From a virus, in the IMG/VR virus record IMGVR_UViG_3300038454_000106, positions 1 to 64,000 of that record: DNA of 64,000 nucleotides, one strand, 5' to 3'. How positions within the stretch are numbered: position 1 is the stretch's first letter; the number at the start of each line of letters is the position of its first letter. A program made the position numbers and the translations under genes. Below the pieces are notes generated by a model. It ran no database searches, was not told the DNA's origin, and saw only the letters and a program-made list of their open reading frames with translations. This document shows positions 1 through 7,566 of this stretch, one piece after another.

Positions 1-23
1 GCCTGGGAGTACTATCGGGGACG

Positions 24-515
24 GTGACACCAGCCATCGCATATGCGCTCGAGGTGTTGCGCTCGATGCAGCTTGCGCTCGAGGGTGCAGCTCGCACCGG
101 GCTTGCCACCGTCGGCGTGCTGCCGTCGAGGGCTGTCGATGCACCCCAGCGCGTGATGGCACAACGCTCGGTGCTACCGCCAGACTCGAACGCGCCAAAG
201 CCGAAGATCGCGATCGTCGAGGAGGTGCCATTCCTCGGCGTGCCCTACACGACCTATGCGCTCTGGCACGACGCGTGGTCGCGCGTGGCTCGTGCTCCGT
301 GGCCCCTTGGCAACGGAGAGGCCGGGCTACGTGACCCCGGCGAGGCCGCGAAGCTACCTCCCGTCGTGGCCGCGCTGCCGGTCCTCACGGCGACCCTGGT
401 CGCCACTCAGGCGGCCGACTGGAAGGCGCCGCTCAAGCCGAGCGCCGTCGTGGCCTCCGTCGCCTTCCTCGCGGGCGCGGCCGTGACGTTTCATTCAATC
501 CTCGCGATGCGATGA
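24..515 (+). CDS. Hypothetical tail-anchored membrane protein
   Basis: A 163-residue protein read from a GTG. The frame stays open to the window edge, so the true start may lie outside. The N-terminal half is soluble and Ala/Pro rich. Two hydrophobic stretches lie near residues 112-130 and 141-161, the last reading VASVAFLAGAAVTFHSILAM and ending in a single Arg. This C-terminal anchor layout recurs in several other proteins of the window. No family recognised. Its last 83 bases overlap the convergent gene ending at 433. Confidence 0.6.
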   Translation: MTPAIAYALEVLRSMQLALEGAARTGLATVGVLPSRAVDAPQRVMAQRSVLPPDSNAPKPKIAIVEEVPFLGVPYTTYALWHDAWSRVARAPWPLGNGEAGLRDPGEAAKLPPVVAALPVLTATLVATQAADWKAPLKPSAVVASVAFLAGAAVTFHSILAMR

Positions 516-798
516 CCTCGTCGAGCCGCCACCGTCGATGATTCAACTCGCGCAGCGCCATGGCGCACGACTCCTCCTGAAAATCTCCAGTCGGCACGTC
601 ACCCTCGAACCGCGACACCTGCCACCTGTCAGGCGCCTTCGTTGAACGATGGATGATGGCGGTCGTTCCAGGTTCAAGCCGGGACACGAACCTCGCCATC
701 TCGAGCCGGGCGTCGTCGCATTTCCACGTGTGGAACGTAGGTCCCTTCGCGCCGAAGGGCTGCTGTTTCACGAGCCAGATAGGTGACCGACGAGCCAT
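433..798 (-). CDS. Hypothetical 121-residue protein
   Basis: Starts MARRSPIWLVKQQPFGAKGP and stays protein-like to about residue 105. After that the tail is almost pure Arg/Pro, where it overlaps the convergent membrane protein gene by 83 bases. No domain recognised. The divergent gene at 844 starts 45 bases away, so the gap probably holds back-to-back promoters. The low-complexity tail may simply be run-on to the first stop. Confidence 0.55.
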   Translation of the reverse strand: MARRSPIWLVKQQPFGAKGPTFHTWKCDDARLEMARFVSRLEPGTTAIIHRSTKAPDRWQVSRFEGDVPTGDFQEESCAMALRELNHRRWRLDEVIASRGLNETSRPRPRGRRRRPRRRSA

Positions 799-843
799 GA
801 CACCAGTCTATCCGTATGCGAACGCTCGGTGTAGGCTGTTCCG

Positions 844-1371
844 GTGAGCCGCGCGTCCCTGCCGACCTACCAGACGATTGCAGACGTGCTCGAGAGGAGG
901 ACCGGCTCCGGATGGAAACTGATCGGCTGGACCCTCGCGCGCGCCGGCTTGATCTCGGTCCCATTCTGGTTCCTCGATCTGGACAAGCGAAAGATCCTGA
1001 TCGGCTCGGCAGCATCGTCGGTGCTGATCTCGCTTCTAGCCATGGCGCGCATCTACAACGCGCGCCAGCAGGCCGACGTCGAGGTCGCCACTGGAGAGCG
1101 GTTCACGCGACAGGTCGCCGAGTTCCGACGACGGGCCGCGGTGCGGGCTTCGGGACTGCGGCAGGCCGAGCGTTCACTGGCTCGCCTGGCACCGCGGCCA
1201 TTGGTGCGGGCGCCTGGCGTGGCGGGGCCGGCACTACGGGCTGCGTCACGGCTGGGCCCGGCTTGGTCGTCTGGACCTCGTGCTCGTTCCCGTCGTCCTC
1301 GTCCTCGTCGTCCTCCTGGTCCTCCTCGTCGTCCTCGAGCCCTGCTGGCAACGCGGTGGTCAGATACTTGA
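844..1371 (+). CDS. Small membrane protein with long Arg/Pro tail
   Basis: GTG start. Residues 1-90 look like a normal small inner-membrane protein, with hydrophobic segments around 26-45 and 52-70 (LIGSAASSVLISLLAMARIY). Beyond residue 90 the sequence becomes Arg/Pro/Ala-rich with little character. This tail is antisense to the C-terminus of the 722-residue protein, a convergent overlap of 269 bases. Either the tail is tolerated read-through or the real stop was lost by mutation or a sequencing error. No family recognised. Confidence 0.5.
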   Translation: MSRASLPTYQTIADVLERRTGSGWKLIGWTLARAGLISVPFWFLDLDKRKILIGSAASSVLISLLAMARIYNARQQADVEVATGERFTRQVAEFRRRAAVRASGLRQAERSLARLAPRPLVRAPGVAGPALRAASRLGPAWSSGPRARSRRPRPRRPPGPPRRPRALLATRWSDT

Positions 1372-3271
1372 CGACGCTATCGCGGTAGCTCTGCGGGACA
1401 TCGGGCACAAGGAGATCGAGCAGCTCGGCGTAGCGCTCTTGCAAGAAGAGCCGGAACGCCGGCATGGCTTCGAGGTCGATCTTGTTGGCAACTATGTAGT
1501 GGGCTGCTTCCATGAGGAAGCGGGCCGCATCCTTGGGGCTCGCGCCCGGGATCTCACCCTCCTCGTTGCGCCTGAATGGCCGCGTCTTGGTGGCCTCGAC
1601 GTACGCGCCAGCCGCTTGGCGCAGCTCGAGGACACGCTCGGTGGCTCCACCGAACCACTGCAGGTCGGTGCGGCCGCTTCGCTTGGACACCTCGATCTCT
1701 GGCTGCGCGGGAACGGCGCCAGCGTTGTTCGAGGGCAGCGGTGCACCGTTGGCAGGGATCTGTGCCTGCTGCTGCGGGCCTGGCTGCTGCTGGACCGACT
1801 GCGCCGTAGCTTGCGCCTTGACCATCTCGGCCTGCGCTTCGATGTAGCTCTGTTGCACCCTGGCCTTGGCGACCTCGACATCGCGCTGGCCCTTCATGTA
1901 ATCCTTGCCGAGCCCGTCGAGACGCTGTAGGCCGTTCTCGATCACGCGCATCACTGGCGACTCGCCACCGCCCGAGAGCTGTAGCACGTTGGCCACGCCC
2001 TCGCGGAACAGGTCGAACATCGACGAGAACGCGCCCATGACGTTCTTCATGAGCTGATCGGAGCCGTTCGAGGCGTCGCGCATGATCCCGGCGATCGCCT
2101 GCGGTGGCATCATGAATTGCGTGAGCTGCTGCATCGAGAGTTGCTGCTGCTGACTCACCTGCCGCAGTGCCTCCATCTGCGTTTGCATCGAGGTCTGCAT
2201 CATCTGGAGGATCGGATCGGGCCCACGATCTTTCTGCGCGTCCTTCAGCTCGCGCATCATGGTCGCGGTGCGCTCTTCCATCCGACGGATCTCCTCGCGC
2301 AGGGCACCCTCGCGCGCATCCCGTTCTCGCGCTTCATTGCTGCGCCGCAGCTCGTCCTCGAGCCGCTTGACTCGATCATCATCCTTGTTGCCGAGTAGCG
2401 GCTTGATCATCCGCTCGAACATGGATTCGATCTTGGCATCGACGTCGATGGCAGGCTTCTCGGCAGCTCGCCGCATCTCGCGCATCTCCGTCTCGAGATG
2501 CGAGACCTGCTTGTCGAAGCCACCGCGCAGATCGGTGATCTGGCCCTGGTACTTGCTCTCGATGTCGCGCAAGAGCTTCTCACTCCGAGTCTCCATGTCT
2601 CGGCGCTGGATCTCGGAGTCGAAGCGCATGCGCTCGATGGTACGCAGGGCCTCGTCGAGCGCAGCCTTCGTCGCCTTGGTCTCGGTCTCTAGCTCGCGCT
2701 CGCGATCACGCGCGCTCGCTCCATTGGGGGCCGGGGCCTGGTAGATCGGCGTCGGCGGATACCAAGGGCGATACATGTTCGAGACTCCTTGCGGCAAGGC
2801 AGGCAGGGGCGGATAGTTCACAGGGCCGTAGACGTGCGCCGGATAGAAGCCAGCAGCCTCCATCGGAGAGGGTGCTGGTGCGACCGTCGCTGCCGCAGGT
2901 GGGCCCGAAGTCACCTGCGCATTGGCACCCGAGCGCAACGGCGGCGGCACCATCTTGGGGTACTTCCCAGGATCGAAGTTGGCCTCCCACTCCATCGAGG
3001 TGTTGTTGGCATCCACGATCGAGATCGAGTAGAAGCCTCCCCCCGACCACTCGGTGAGCAACCATTGCTCGAGCCCCGACACGTCGGCCGCAGTCCATCC
3101 GGTGACGGGCGAGGTACATGGGCTCGTCATTCCCGTTGATGGCGAGGGTGGCAACGGGATCGGCGAGCGCGTACTCCCCTCCAGACGCTCGACGCGAACC
3201 GTGAACGGTTCGATCATCTGCTGGAAGCGCTCGAGATCGAACTTCCGGTGACGCGGACCATGCGGTGCCAT
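1103..3271 (-). CDS. Large coiled-coil protein of unknown function
   Basis: A 722-residue protein. An N-terminal module of about 120 residues has a Trp-rich patch (EQWLLTEWSGGGFYSISIVD). A Pro-rich linker follows, then a long coiled coil (roughly 190-350, heptad-like Glu/Arg/Leu), a Gln/Met-rich helical part with GIMRDASNGSDQ, and a small alpha-helical domain near 555-640. The end is an acidic run (EDDEEDQEDDEDEDD) plus a Pro/Ala tail. It could be a scaffolding, membrane-organising or structural protein; none of these is demonstrated. It is transcribed divergently from the 3409 operon. Confidence 0.85.
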   Translation of the reverse strand: MAPHGPRHRKFDLERFQQMIEPFTVRVERLEGSTRSPIPLPPSPSTGMTSPCTSPVTGWTAADVSGLEQWLLTEWSGGGFYSISIVDANNTSMEWEANFDPGKYPKMVPPPLRSGANAQVTSGPPAAATVAPAPSPMEAAGFYPAHVYGPVNYPPLPALPQGVSNMYRPWYPPTPIYQAPAPNGASARDRERELETETKATKAALDEALRTIERMRFDSEIQRRDMETRSEKLLRDIESKYQGQITDLRGGFDKQVSHLETEMREMRRAAEKPAIDVDAKIESMFERMIKPLLGNKDDDRVKRLEDELRRSNEARERDAREGALREEIRRMEERTATMMRELKDAQKDRGPDPILQMMQTSMQTQMEALRQVSQQQQLSMQQLTQFMMPPQAIAGIMRDASNGSDQLMKNVMGAFSSMFDLFREGVANVLQLSGGGESPVMRVIENGLQRLDGLGKDYMKGQRDVEVAKARVQQSYIEAQAEMVKAQATAQSVQQQPGPQQQAQIPANGAPLPSNNAGAVPAQPEIEVSKRSGRTDLQWFGGATERVLELRQAAGAYVEATKTRPFRRNEEGEIPGASPKDAARFLMEAAHYIVANKIDLEAMPAFRLFLQERYAELLDLLVPDVPQSYRDSVVKYLTTALPAGLEDDEEDQEDDEDEDDGNEHEVQTTKPGPAVTQPVVPAPPRQAPAPMAAVPGEPVNARPAAVPKPAPRPVVGTRRPVA

Positions 3272-3377
3272 ACAAGGTTCATCGGGCTAACCGACGACGG
3301 ATGATCACAAGTTTTCCCAACACCTGCGCTTATCCGCCCCAGATGTCAACGGACCCTTGAAATTGTGCGCCCATCTG

Positions 3378-3393
3378 CTTACGGTATCGTAAG
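3378..3393. promoter_or_regulatory. 16-bp palindrome upstream of the 3409 operon
   Basis: Perfect dyad CTTACG-GTAT-CGTAAG in the divergent gap, its right end merging with the AAGGAG ribosome-binding site of the 3409 gene. A TTGAAA box lies about 16 bases upstream, so the dyad could cover a -10 region. A shorter relative, CTTACAGTAAG, lies at 59955-59965 upstream of the DUF3846 gene. Operator role is inferred. Confidence 0.4.
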
Positions 3394-3408
3394 GAGAGGC
3401 CTTCTGGA

Positions 3409-3912
3409 ATGCATAATTCGGACCAATCGGATCACGTCTACGACGTGACTCCGAAGGATCGCATCGTCGAGCGCGCTCGTGGCTGCTGGTCGTGTGCAGC
3501 CTTCGACCGCGATGGCAAACTTTCCGTCGACAAGTGGACAGGAGATCGCGACTACAAGCTCGCGGAAGCCATGCGTACGGCGCTCGAGCAGCCCGATTCC
3601 ATCACTGCCGTCGAGAAGATGCAACGCTGGGCAGCCGCGCCCTCGACCATCCACATTGAGGAGGACGACGACGCACCGACTCGCAAGATCAAGACGGTGC
3701 TGCGCATGGTCGACAAGATGGACCACCTTGTTGCACAGGGCGCTTTCCGTCTCTGCATGCGGAACCCGGCGCCCGCCGATCGGCACGAGGCAACATACTT
3801 TGCTGCGCGATACCTGTGCTCGGGCTGGACGGGCCGCGACGGACACTCGCTAGCGACGCAAGGTGCGCCGCTCGACAAGCTCCCTGACGAGCTGCGGGAG
3901 GAAAAGCAATGA
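3409..3912 (+). CDS. Hypothetical protein with CxxC motif
   Basis: A 167-residue soluble protein with a clear AAGGAG ribosome-binding site. Four cysteines (C26 and C29 in RGCWSC, then two near 116 and 135) could bind a metal or form disulfides. The middle is helical and charged. It is the first gene of a plus-strand operon running to 5903 and overlaps the next gene by ATGA, indicating translational coupling. No family recognised. Confidence 0.8.
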   Translation: MHNSDQSDHVYDVTPKDRIVERARGCWSCAAFDRDGKLSVDKWTGDRDYKLAEAMRTALEQPDSITAVEKMQRWAAAPSTIHIEEDDDAPTRKIKTVLRMVDKMDHLVAQGAFRLCMRNPAPADRHEATYFAARYLCSGWTGRDGHSLATQGAPLDKLPDELREEKQ

Positions 3913-4262
3913 CGGCGGTGACGACCCTATTGCTCTTCTCGCTGATCACCACGTTCCTCTGGTACCTTGGCTCGGCTGCCAACATCACGCTCCCGATCCG
4001 CGAGATGCTCCCTGCAAAGGTCAACTCATTCCTGCTCTGCCCTGCGTGCTCGGGCTTCTGGTACGGGCTCGGACTCGGGATCTATGCGCATACTCGTCAT
4101 CTGCTACCCTGGCCCTCCGAATTGGTGATCTTTGGCCTTGCGGCAGCTTCTGGGACGTGGACGGCCCTCGGAGCTGGCCTCTTGCTGCGCGCGCTCAGCT
4201 ACCGAGACGAGATCTTGTCCCGCGGGCAAGAGCACCAGGTAGGTGACGTCGACGCCGGCTAG
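3909..4262 (+). CDS. DUF1360-like small membrane protein
   Basis: 117 residues: a first membrane segment at about 4-24, a short cytoplasmic piece, then FLLCPACSGFWYGLGLGIYA (C44, C47) entering a second segment, and a third at about 72-94. The CPxCxGFW element entering a membrane helix is typical of DUF1360-type phage membrane proteins, whose function is unknown. The start overlaps the previous stop by ATGA. Confidence 0.8.
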   Translation: MTAVTTLLLFSLITTFLWYLGSAANITLPIREMLPAKVNSFLLCPACSGFWYGLGLGIYAHTRHLLPWPSELVIFGLAAASGTWTALGAGLLLRALSYRDEILSRGQEHQVGDVDAG

Positions 4263-4581
4263 GCTACGAGGAGTGAAGGTTCTCGCCGGAGCCCTGTTGC
4301 GGCCCAAGACGAAGCTACGGCTTGACTACAGCGAGCGTGTGGATCCAGACGTGCACGCCGTAACGCTAGTGGCCAAGCCCTCGTTGGTGGTCTCGATGCT
4401 TGAGTCTGCTCCGGATCACATGATGGTGGAGAACACCTCTAGCTCCCAGAGCGCGATCGTTGTCATCACGATCGGCCATTCAGGGAGGGCAGAGGCACAC
4501 CGCCGGTGGGGTCTTCTCGATCTCCTCGCAGGTGTTCTCGACGCGGACATCACCCTGACTGGAGGAATCAAGAAGCCATGA
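4243..4581 (+). CDS. Hypothetical protein
   Basis: 112 residues from a GTG that overlaps the previous gene by 20 bases; an alternative GTG lies at 4273. The body is plausible coding sequence (beta-rich, VHAVTLVAKPSLVVSMLES) ending LTGGIKKP. It sits in line with its operon neighbours. No family recognised. Confidence 0.6.
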   Translation: MTSTPARLRGVKVLAGALLRPKTKLRLDYSERVDPDVHAVTLVAKPSLVVSMLESAPDHMMVENTSSSQSAIVVITIGHSGRAEAHRRWGLLDLLAGVLDADITLTGGIKKP

Positions 4582-4653
4582 TCCGAGATCTTGCCCGGAG
4601 ATCCGCAGATCGACGTTGACAGAGCTGCGTCGTCGATCGACACGTGAAACGTC

Positions 4654-4938
4654 ATGACGCAGGCAGAGGCATCGCTGCGCTCCTGGTACCGGATCGTGCG
4701 CGTCATCTTCTGGTTCCACGCCGCGTGTATGGTAGGCGCAGCACTGAGCCTCCAGAGGCAAGCCTGGTTTGGCATGGCGCTGATCGTGAACCTCATTGGT
4801 CTCATCCACGCCGGACGTAGGAGCGCCGAGCTGCGAAAGCGAATCGTCCTCGTCAACGCTATCTCGGTCTTGCCATCCACGTGCGTTATCCGTGCCCTCC
4901 GTAAGGAGGATCCATGTCACCGATCACGCTGGAGTTGA
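4654..4938 (+). CDS. Small two-helix membrane protein
   Basis: 94 residues with hydrophobic segments near 15-32 (IVRVIFWFHAACMVGAALSL) and 38-53, then a basic tail. The 3' end overlaps the start of the next gene by 25 bases. No family recognised. The layout (positive, helix, loop, helix, positive) resembles small phage membrane proteins but lacks a diagnostic motif. Confidence 0.6.
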   Translation: MTQAEASLRSWYRIVRVIFWFHAACMVGAALSLQRQAWFGMALIVNLIGLIHAGRRSAELRKRIVLVNAISVLPSTCVIRALRKEDPCHRSRWS

Positions 4939-5645
4939 GCGAGTACAACACGCTCATGTCGGAGCACCACCGGCTCGAGAATGAGCTGGCCGCGCTGCGT
5001 GCCCACAATGCGATCGAGACCGCTCGTCACGTCAACGAGCGCCTCAACAAGATCGCCTCACACGCGATCCCGATCGTGAAGTTTGCGATGGCTTACCTGT
5101 CCCCAGAGCAGGTTCATGGCTGGCCTCGTCGAGACCTCGATGAGTTCGTCGCACTGCTCGAGGACCGTCCGCGCAGCAACGAGCTGGACGAGATCTCGTG
5201 GGTGAGCGACGCCCGCGCCTTCGTACAGGAGTGCGCCGACTGGGATGCTCGTCGTGATCGCCGGCAGGTCTCACTCCTGGGAAAGGGCGATCGCAAGACC
5301 GTGGCCTACATGGCGCACGCCGTCGGCAAGCGGCCCCAACGCAGCGCCAACACCACGCGGGCTCTGCGCTGGCTGCGATACCTCGTCGAGGCCACGCCCT
5401 ACGCGATCTGCGCGCCGTGGCTGCCCTACGTGCTCATACTCGAGGAGGAGATCTACCGAGAGCGTAGCATCGCGGATGACCTCGAAATCGCGCGCCGGTG
5501 TGATCGCATCATCCTCTGCGGGGGCAAGCTCTCCGAAGGCATGCGACGGGAGGAGGAGCTGTTCAAGTCGCTGGGCAAGCCCGTCGAGGACATGCTCGCG
5601 CTTGGTGAGGAGCCGCCTCTTCTCCAGCACACGAAGGTCATGTAG
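4914..5645 (+). CDS. DUF4406 / nucleoside deoxyribosyltransferase-like protein
   Basis: 243 residues, preceded by AAGGAGG. Residues 1-45 form a short coiled coil, the middle part is helical, and residues 145-235 look like a DUF4406/DUF1937-type Rossmann-like domain: YAICAPWLPYV for the substrate loop, then DLEIARRCDRIILCGGKLSE and GMRREEELFKSLGKPVED. In that family the acidic residues and the S-x-G-x-x-x-E element contact a nucleotide or nucleoside. Activity here is inferred from these motifs only. It lies 3 bases before the Tad2-like gene, suggesting joint expression. Confidence 0.75.
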   Translation: MSPITLELSEYNTLMSEHHRLENELAALRAHNAIETARHVNERLNKIASHAIPIVKFAMAYLSPEQVHGWPRRDLDEFVALLEDRPRSNELDEISWVSDARAFVQECADWDARRDRRQVSLLGKGDRKTVAYMAHAVGKRPQRSANTTRALRWLRYLVEATPYAICAPWLPYVLILEEEIYRERSIADDLEIARRCDRIILCGGKLSEGMRREEELFKSLGKPVEDMLALGEEPPLLQHTKVM

Positions 5646-5648
5646 GTC

Positions 5649-5903
5649 ATGCCTCGCGCCGACGGGTCGGAGACGCCATCGGTCTATCTCTCGTTCACGG
5701 CCGCTCTGGCCAAGGGCGAGCCCATGCGCCGGCGGATCTGGCAGATCCACCCAGATCCAATGTGGCTCGTGCTCAATGCTGACGGCGACTGGCTTTGCTA
5801 CGACCAGGAGGAGGTCCAGATCATCGGCTATGCCGATGAAAACTTCCTCAAGCTCAAGCTCGAGGACTACCTGGCCAACGACTGGGAAGTGCTCTCTCGA
5901 TAG
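5649..5903 (+). CDS. Tad2 / DUF2829-like protein
   Basis: 84 residues matching the DUF2829 outline: LSFTAALAKGEPMRRRIW near the start (small-residue, Phe, Ala, Leu, Gly, Arg, Trp order) and EDYLANDWEVL at the end. Some members of this family (Tad2) bind the signal of Thoeris defence and block it; many others are uncharacterised. The match is by eye and the middle is diverged, so an anti-defence role is inference. It is the last gene of the 3409 operon, immediately before the repeat array. Confidence 0.65.
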   Translation: MPRADGSETPSVYLSFTAALAKGEPMRRRIWQIHPDPMWLVLNADGDWLCYDQEEVQIIGYADENFLKLKLEDYLANDWEVLSR

Positions 5904-5905
5904 GA

Positions 5906-6207
5906 CGAGCCTCGACACAGAAGTGCCCCATTTCCCTAGTGCGAGCCTCGGATTGGACGTGTCCCACTCCAGTAGAGCGAGCCTGAAGTAGCGAGTGACC
6001 CCACGGCGGTAAAGCGTGCCTTTGCTGATGCGTCCCCCGAGCGATCAAAAAGCGAGCCATAAGACGTGAGTGACCCACGGATTGTGAGCGATCCCTGCGA
6101 GATGCGTCCCCCAAGCGTCAAAAGCGAGCCTTAGCAGGCGAGTGCCCCCATAGGTTGAGAGCGAGCCCTGTATCGCAAGTTGTCCCTTATGGGATGAGCG
6201 TGCTATC
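5906..6207. repeat. Degenerate tandem array, ~37-bp unit, 8-9 copies
   Basis: Copies of an octamer close to GCGAGCCT begin at 5906, 5942, 5978, 6015, 6053, 6089, 6125, 6162 and 6199 (spacing 36-38). A second half-motif near GAGTGACCCCA lies about 17 bases into each unit. The connecting bases are not conserved. The array lies between two convergent genes and is not coding, since the period is not a constant multiple of three. An iteron, partition or multi-site operator array is the likeliest reading. Confidence 0.75.
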
Positions 6208-6219
6208 CTCGCTGGCAAG

Positions 6220-6251
6220 GTCGCGCCGTCTCGTGCCCGACAGGCGCGACC
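6220..6251. terminator. GC-rich hairpin between convergent genes
   Basis: Perfect 9-bp stem GGTCGCGCC / GGCGCGACC with a 14-base loop, placed between the repeat array and the 3' end of the AP2-like gene. There is no T-run on either side, so a simple Rho-independent terminator is not assured. Position between convergent genes favours a bidirectional terminator or transcript stabiliser. Confidence 0.4.
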
Positions 6252-6312
6252 CTAGCGCTCCTCCGCTCGCCAACCCCTCCAAGCCTGTGGCACGGAGGAG
6301 CGCCCCGCTTCC

Positions 6313-7125
6313 TCACGGCACAGAGCGCAAACGCGGCGCCCACACGTTGGGTCCGACGATGACCACGCCATCCTCGTCCCGGGTGACGGCCATCGTTCGC
6401 TTGTCGATCGTGTAGCGCACGCCCGGCTGGAATGGGCATGGTGCTCGTGGCACGCCTTCCTTGAAGCCATCGTAGATCCACGCCTCATAGGCCGGGTGGA
6501 TCAGGAGCGGCGCTCGGAGCACGCTACCGCCTTCGATCTCCTGCTGGAGGAGATCGTCCTCCTCCCTGCGGTGTTCCTTCTCGAGGAACTTTGCCCGCTC
6601 GACCGCGGCCTCCTCAGGCGAGTCATAGGTCCCGACGGTGTGCTTGTCACGCCGACCGTTGCGCTCGAGGTTGACCATCGCGCGCCAGCGATGGGCGCCA
6701 TTGCGGTACACGCCGGCATAGCCTGCGTCATTGCCGTTCTCGATCACGAACCCGAGCCGAATGTAGCGGTCCAGGTCCGTGAAGAGCCGAGTCGGGCGTC
6801 GATCCGCCAGGGCCTCCTCACCCAGCTCGACGAAGTCAGCCGGGCGCTCAGGTGGTGGCTCTGGCTGTGCAGCCTCCTCAAGCACTCGCTGGTGCTCAGC
6901 GAGACGCTCTGCCATCCTGCGTTCCTCAGCAGCCTTGGCGGCTATGGCCGCTTCTGCTGCGGCCTTCGCGTTCCTCTCGTTCTCGACGCCTCGAGCCCAC
7001 TGGATTACGAGGATAGAGACCTCGTCATCCACTGTCCTGAGCTGCTCGAATGCCTCAGCTTTCAAGATAGCCCACTGCGCGCTCGTGAGCGATACAGTAA
7101 CTCGTTGCTTGATTCGGTTCTGCAT
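6313..7125 (-). CDS. AP2-domain-like DNA-binding protein
   Basis: 270 residues from the ATG at 7125. Residues 5-45 resemble a ribbon-helix-helix-type N-terminus (RIKQRVTVSLTSAQWAILKA). An Ala/Glu-rich helix spans 50-90. Residues 135-182 match an AP2/ERF-like fold: GYAGVYRNGAHRWRAMVNL, then HTVGTYDSPEEAAVERAKF. AP2-like domains in phages usually accompany homing endonucleases or integrases; here no nuclease domain is visible, so a regulator is likelier. The upstream palindrome at 7138 suggests autoregulation. A longer start at 7167 would place that palindrome inside the gene. Confidence 0.8.
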   Translation of the reverse strand: MQNRIKQRVTVSLTSAQWAILKAEAFEQLRTVDDEVSILVIQWARGVENERNAKAAAEAAIAAKAAEERRMAERLAEHQRVLEEAAQPEPPPERPADFVELGEEALADRRPTRLFTDLDRYIRLGFVIENGNDAGYAGVYRNGAHRWRAMVNLERNGRRDKHTVGTYDSPEEAAVERAKFLEKEHRREEDDLLQQEIEGGSVLRAPLLIHPAYEAWIYDGFKEGVPRAPCPFQPGVRYTIDKRTMAVTRDEDGVVIVGPNVWAPRLRSVP

Positions 7126-7137
7126 GGTGATCTTGAG

Positions 7138-7151
7138 CCTACAATTGTAGG
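7138..7151. promoter_or_regulatory. 14-bp palindrome before the AP2-like gene
   Basis: CCTACAATTGTAGG, a perfect dyad 13 bases upstream of the chosen ATG. A half-site TTGTAG recurs near 7244. The AT-rich centre in a GC-rich genome and the position make it a good operator candidate, probably for the adjacent DNA-binding protein. Confidence 0.5.
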
Positions 7152-7167
7152 ACGACACGAAGCGCAA

Positions 7168-7566
7168 GCAGCATGTAAGTCCGCGAGGCCATGTTGGTAC
7201 CTAGATCCGGCTGTCTGACTTGGCTGGGCCGAAAAGTCGAGTTGTAGCCGACCCTACCAACCATAGGGTGACTGGATAGGGTGAAAATAGGGTTTCGGAC
7301 TTGGGTAAAAAGCGCGCGCAGGAGAACTTGGAATGCCGGAGATAGGAAATGAATGCTAAAACGTTACTGGTTACCGGCATTCCAAGTTCTCTCCGCCAAA
7401 AAGTTTCCCCGATCCCGAAACCTGGTCCTTACGGCGCTCCTTACGGTGTCGCACGGCGCTGTAAGCGGACTGCGCGGACCCGCTGATCGCCAAGTCTGCG
7501 AGACCTGGTTCAGGAATGACGACCGTTCACACAGGAACGGGCTACACGGGGAGGCTACAGCTCAGC
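7168..7566. other. 399-bp intergenic region with repeats
   Basis: No convincing gene on either strand. It holds three ATAGGG(TGA/TTT)-type repeats at 7262-7293, an A-rich patch, the long inverted repeat at 7322-7391, and CCTTACGG twice around 7427-7447. This is the least GC-rich intergenic stretch nearby and carries the promoter of the minus-strand AP2-like gene. A replication-origin function is possible but unproven. Confidence 0.5.
7322..7391. repeat. Perfect 18-bp inverted repeat, 34-bp spacer
   Basis: Left arm GAGAACTTGGAATGCCGG at 7322-7339, its exact reverse complement at 7374-7391. The spacer (7340-7373) is AT-rich with AACGTT near its middle. The loop is too long for a classic terminator. 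Options are a recombinase or initiator site pair, a relic of a small transposon with terminal inverted repeats, or a structured RNA. Confidence 0.7.

Noticed and set aside
5906-6207. CRISPR array
   Set aside because: Repeat units are degenerate, the conserved parts are only 8-11 bases and no cas gene is near.
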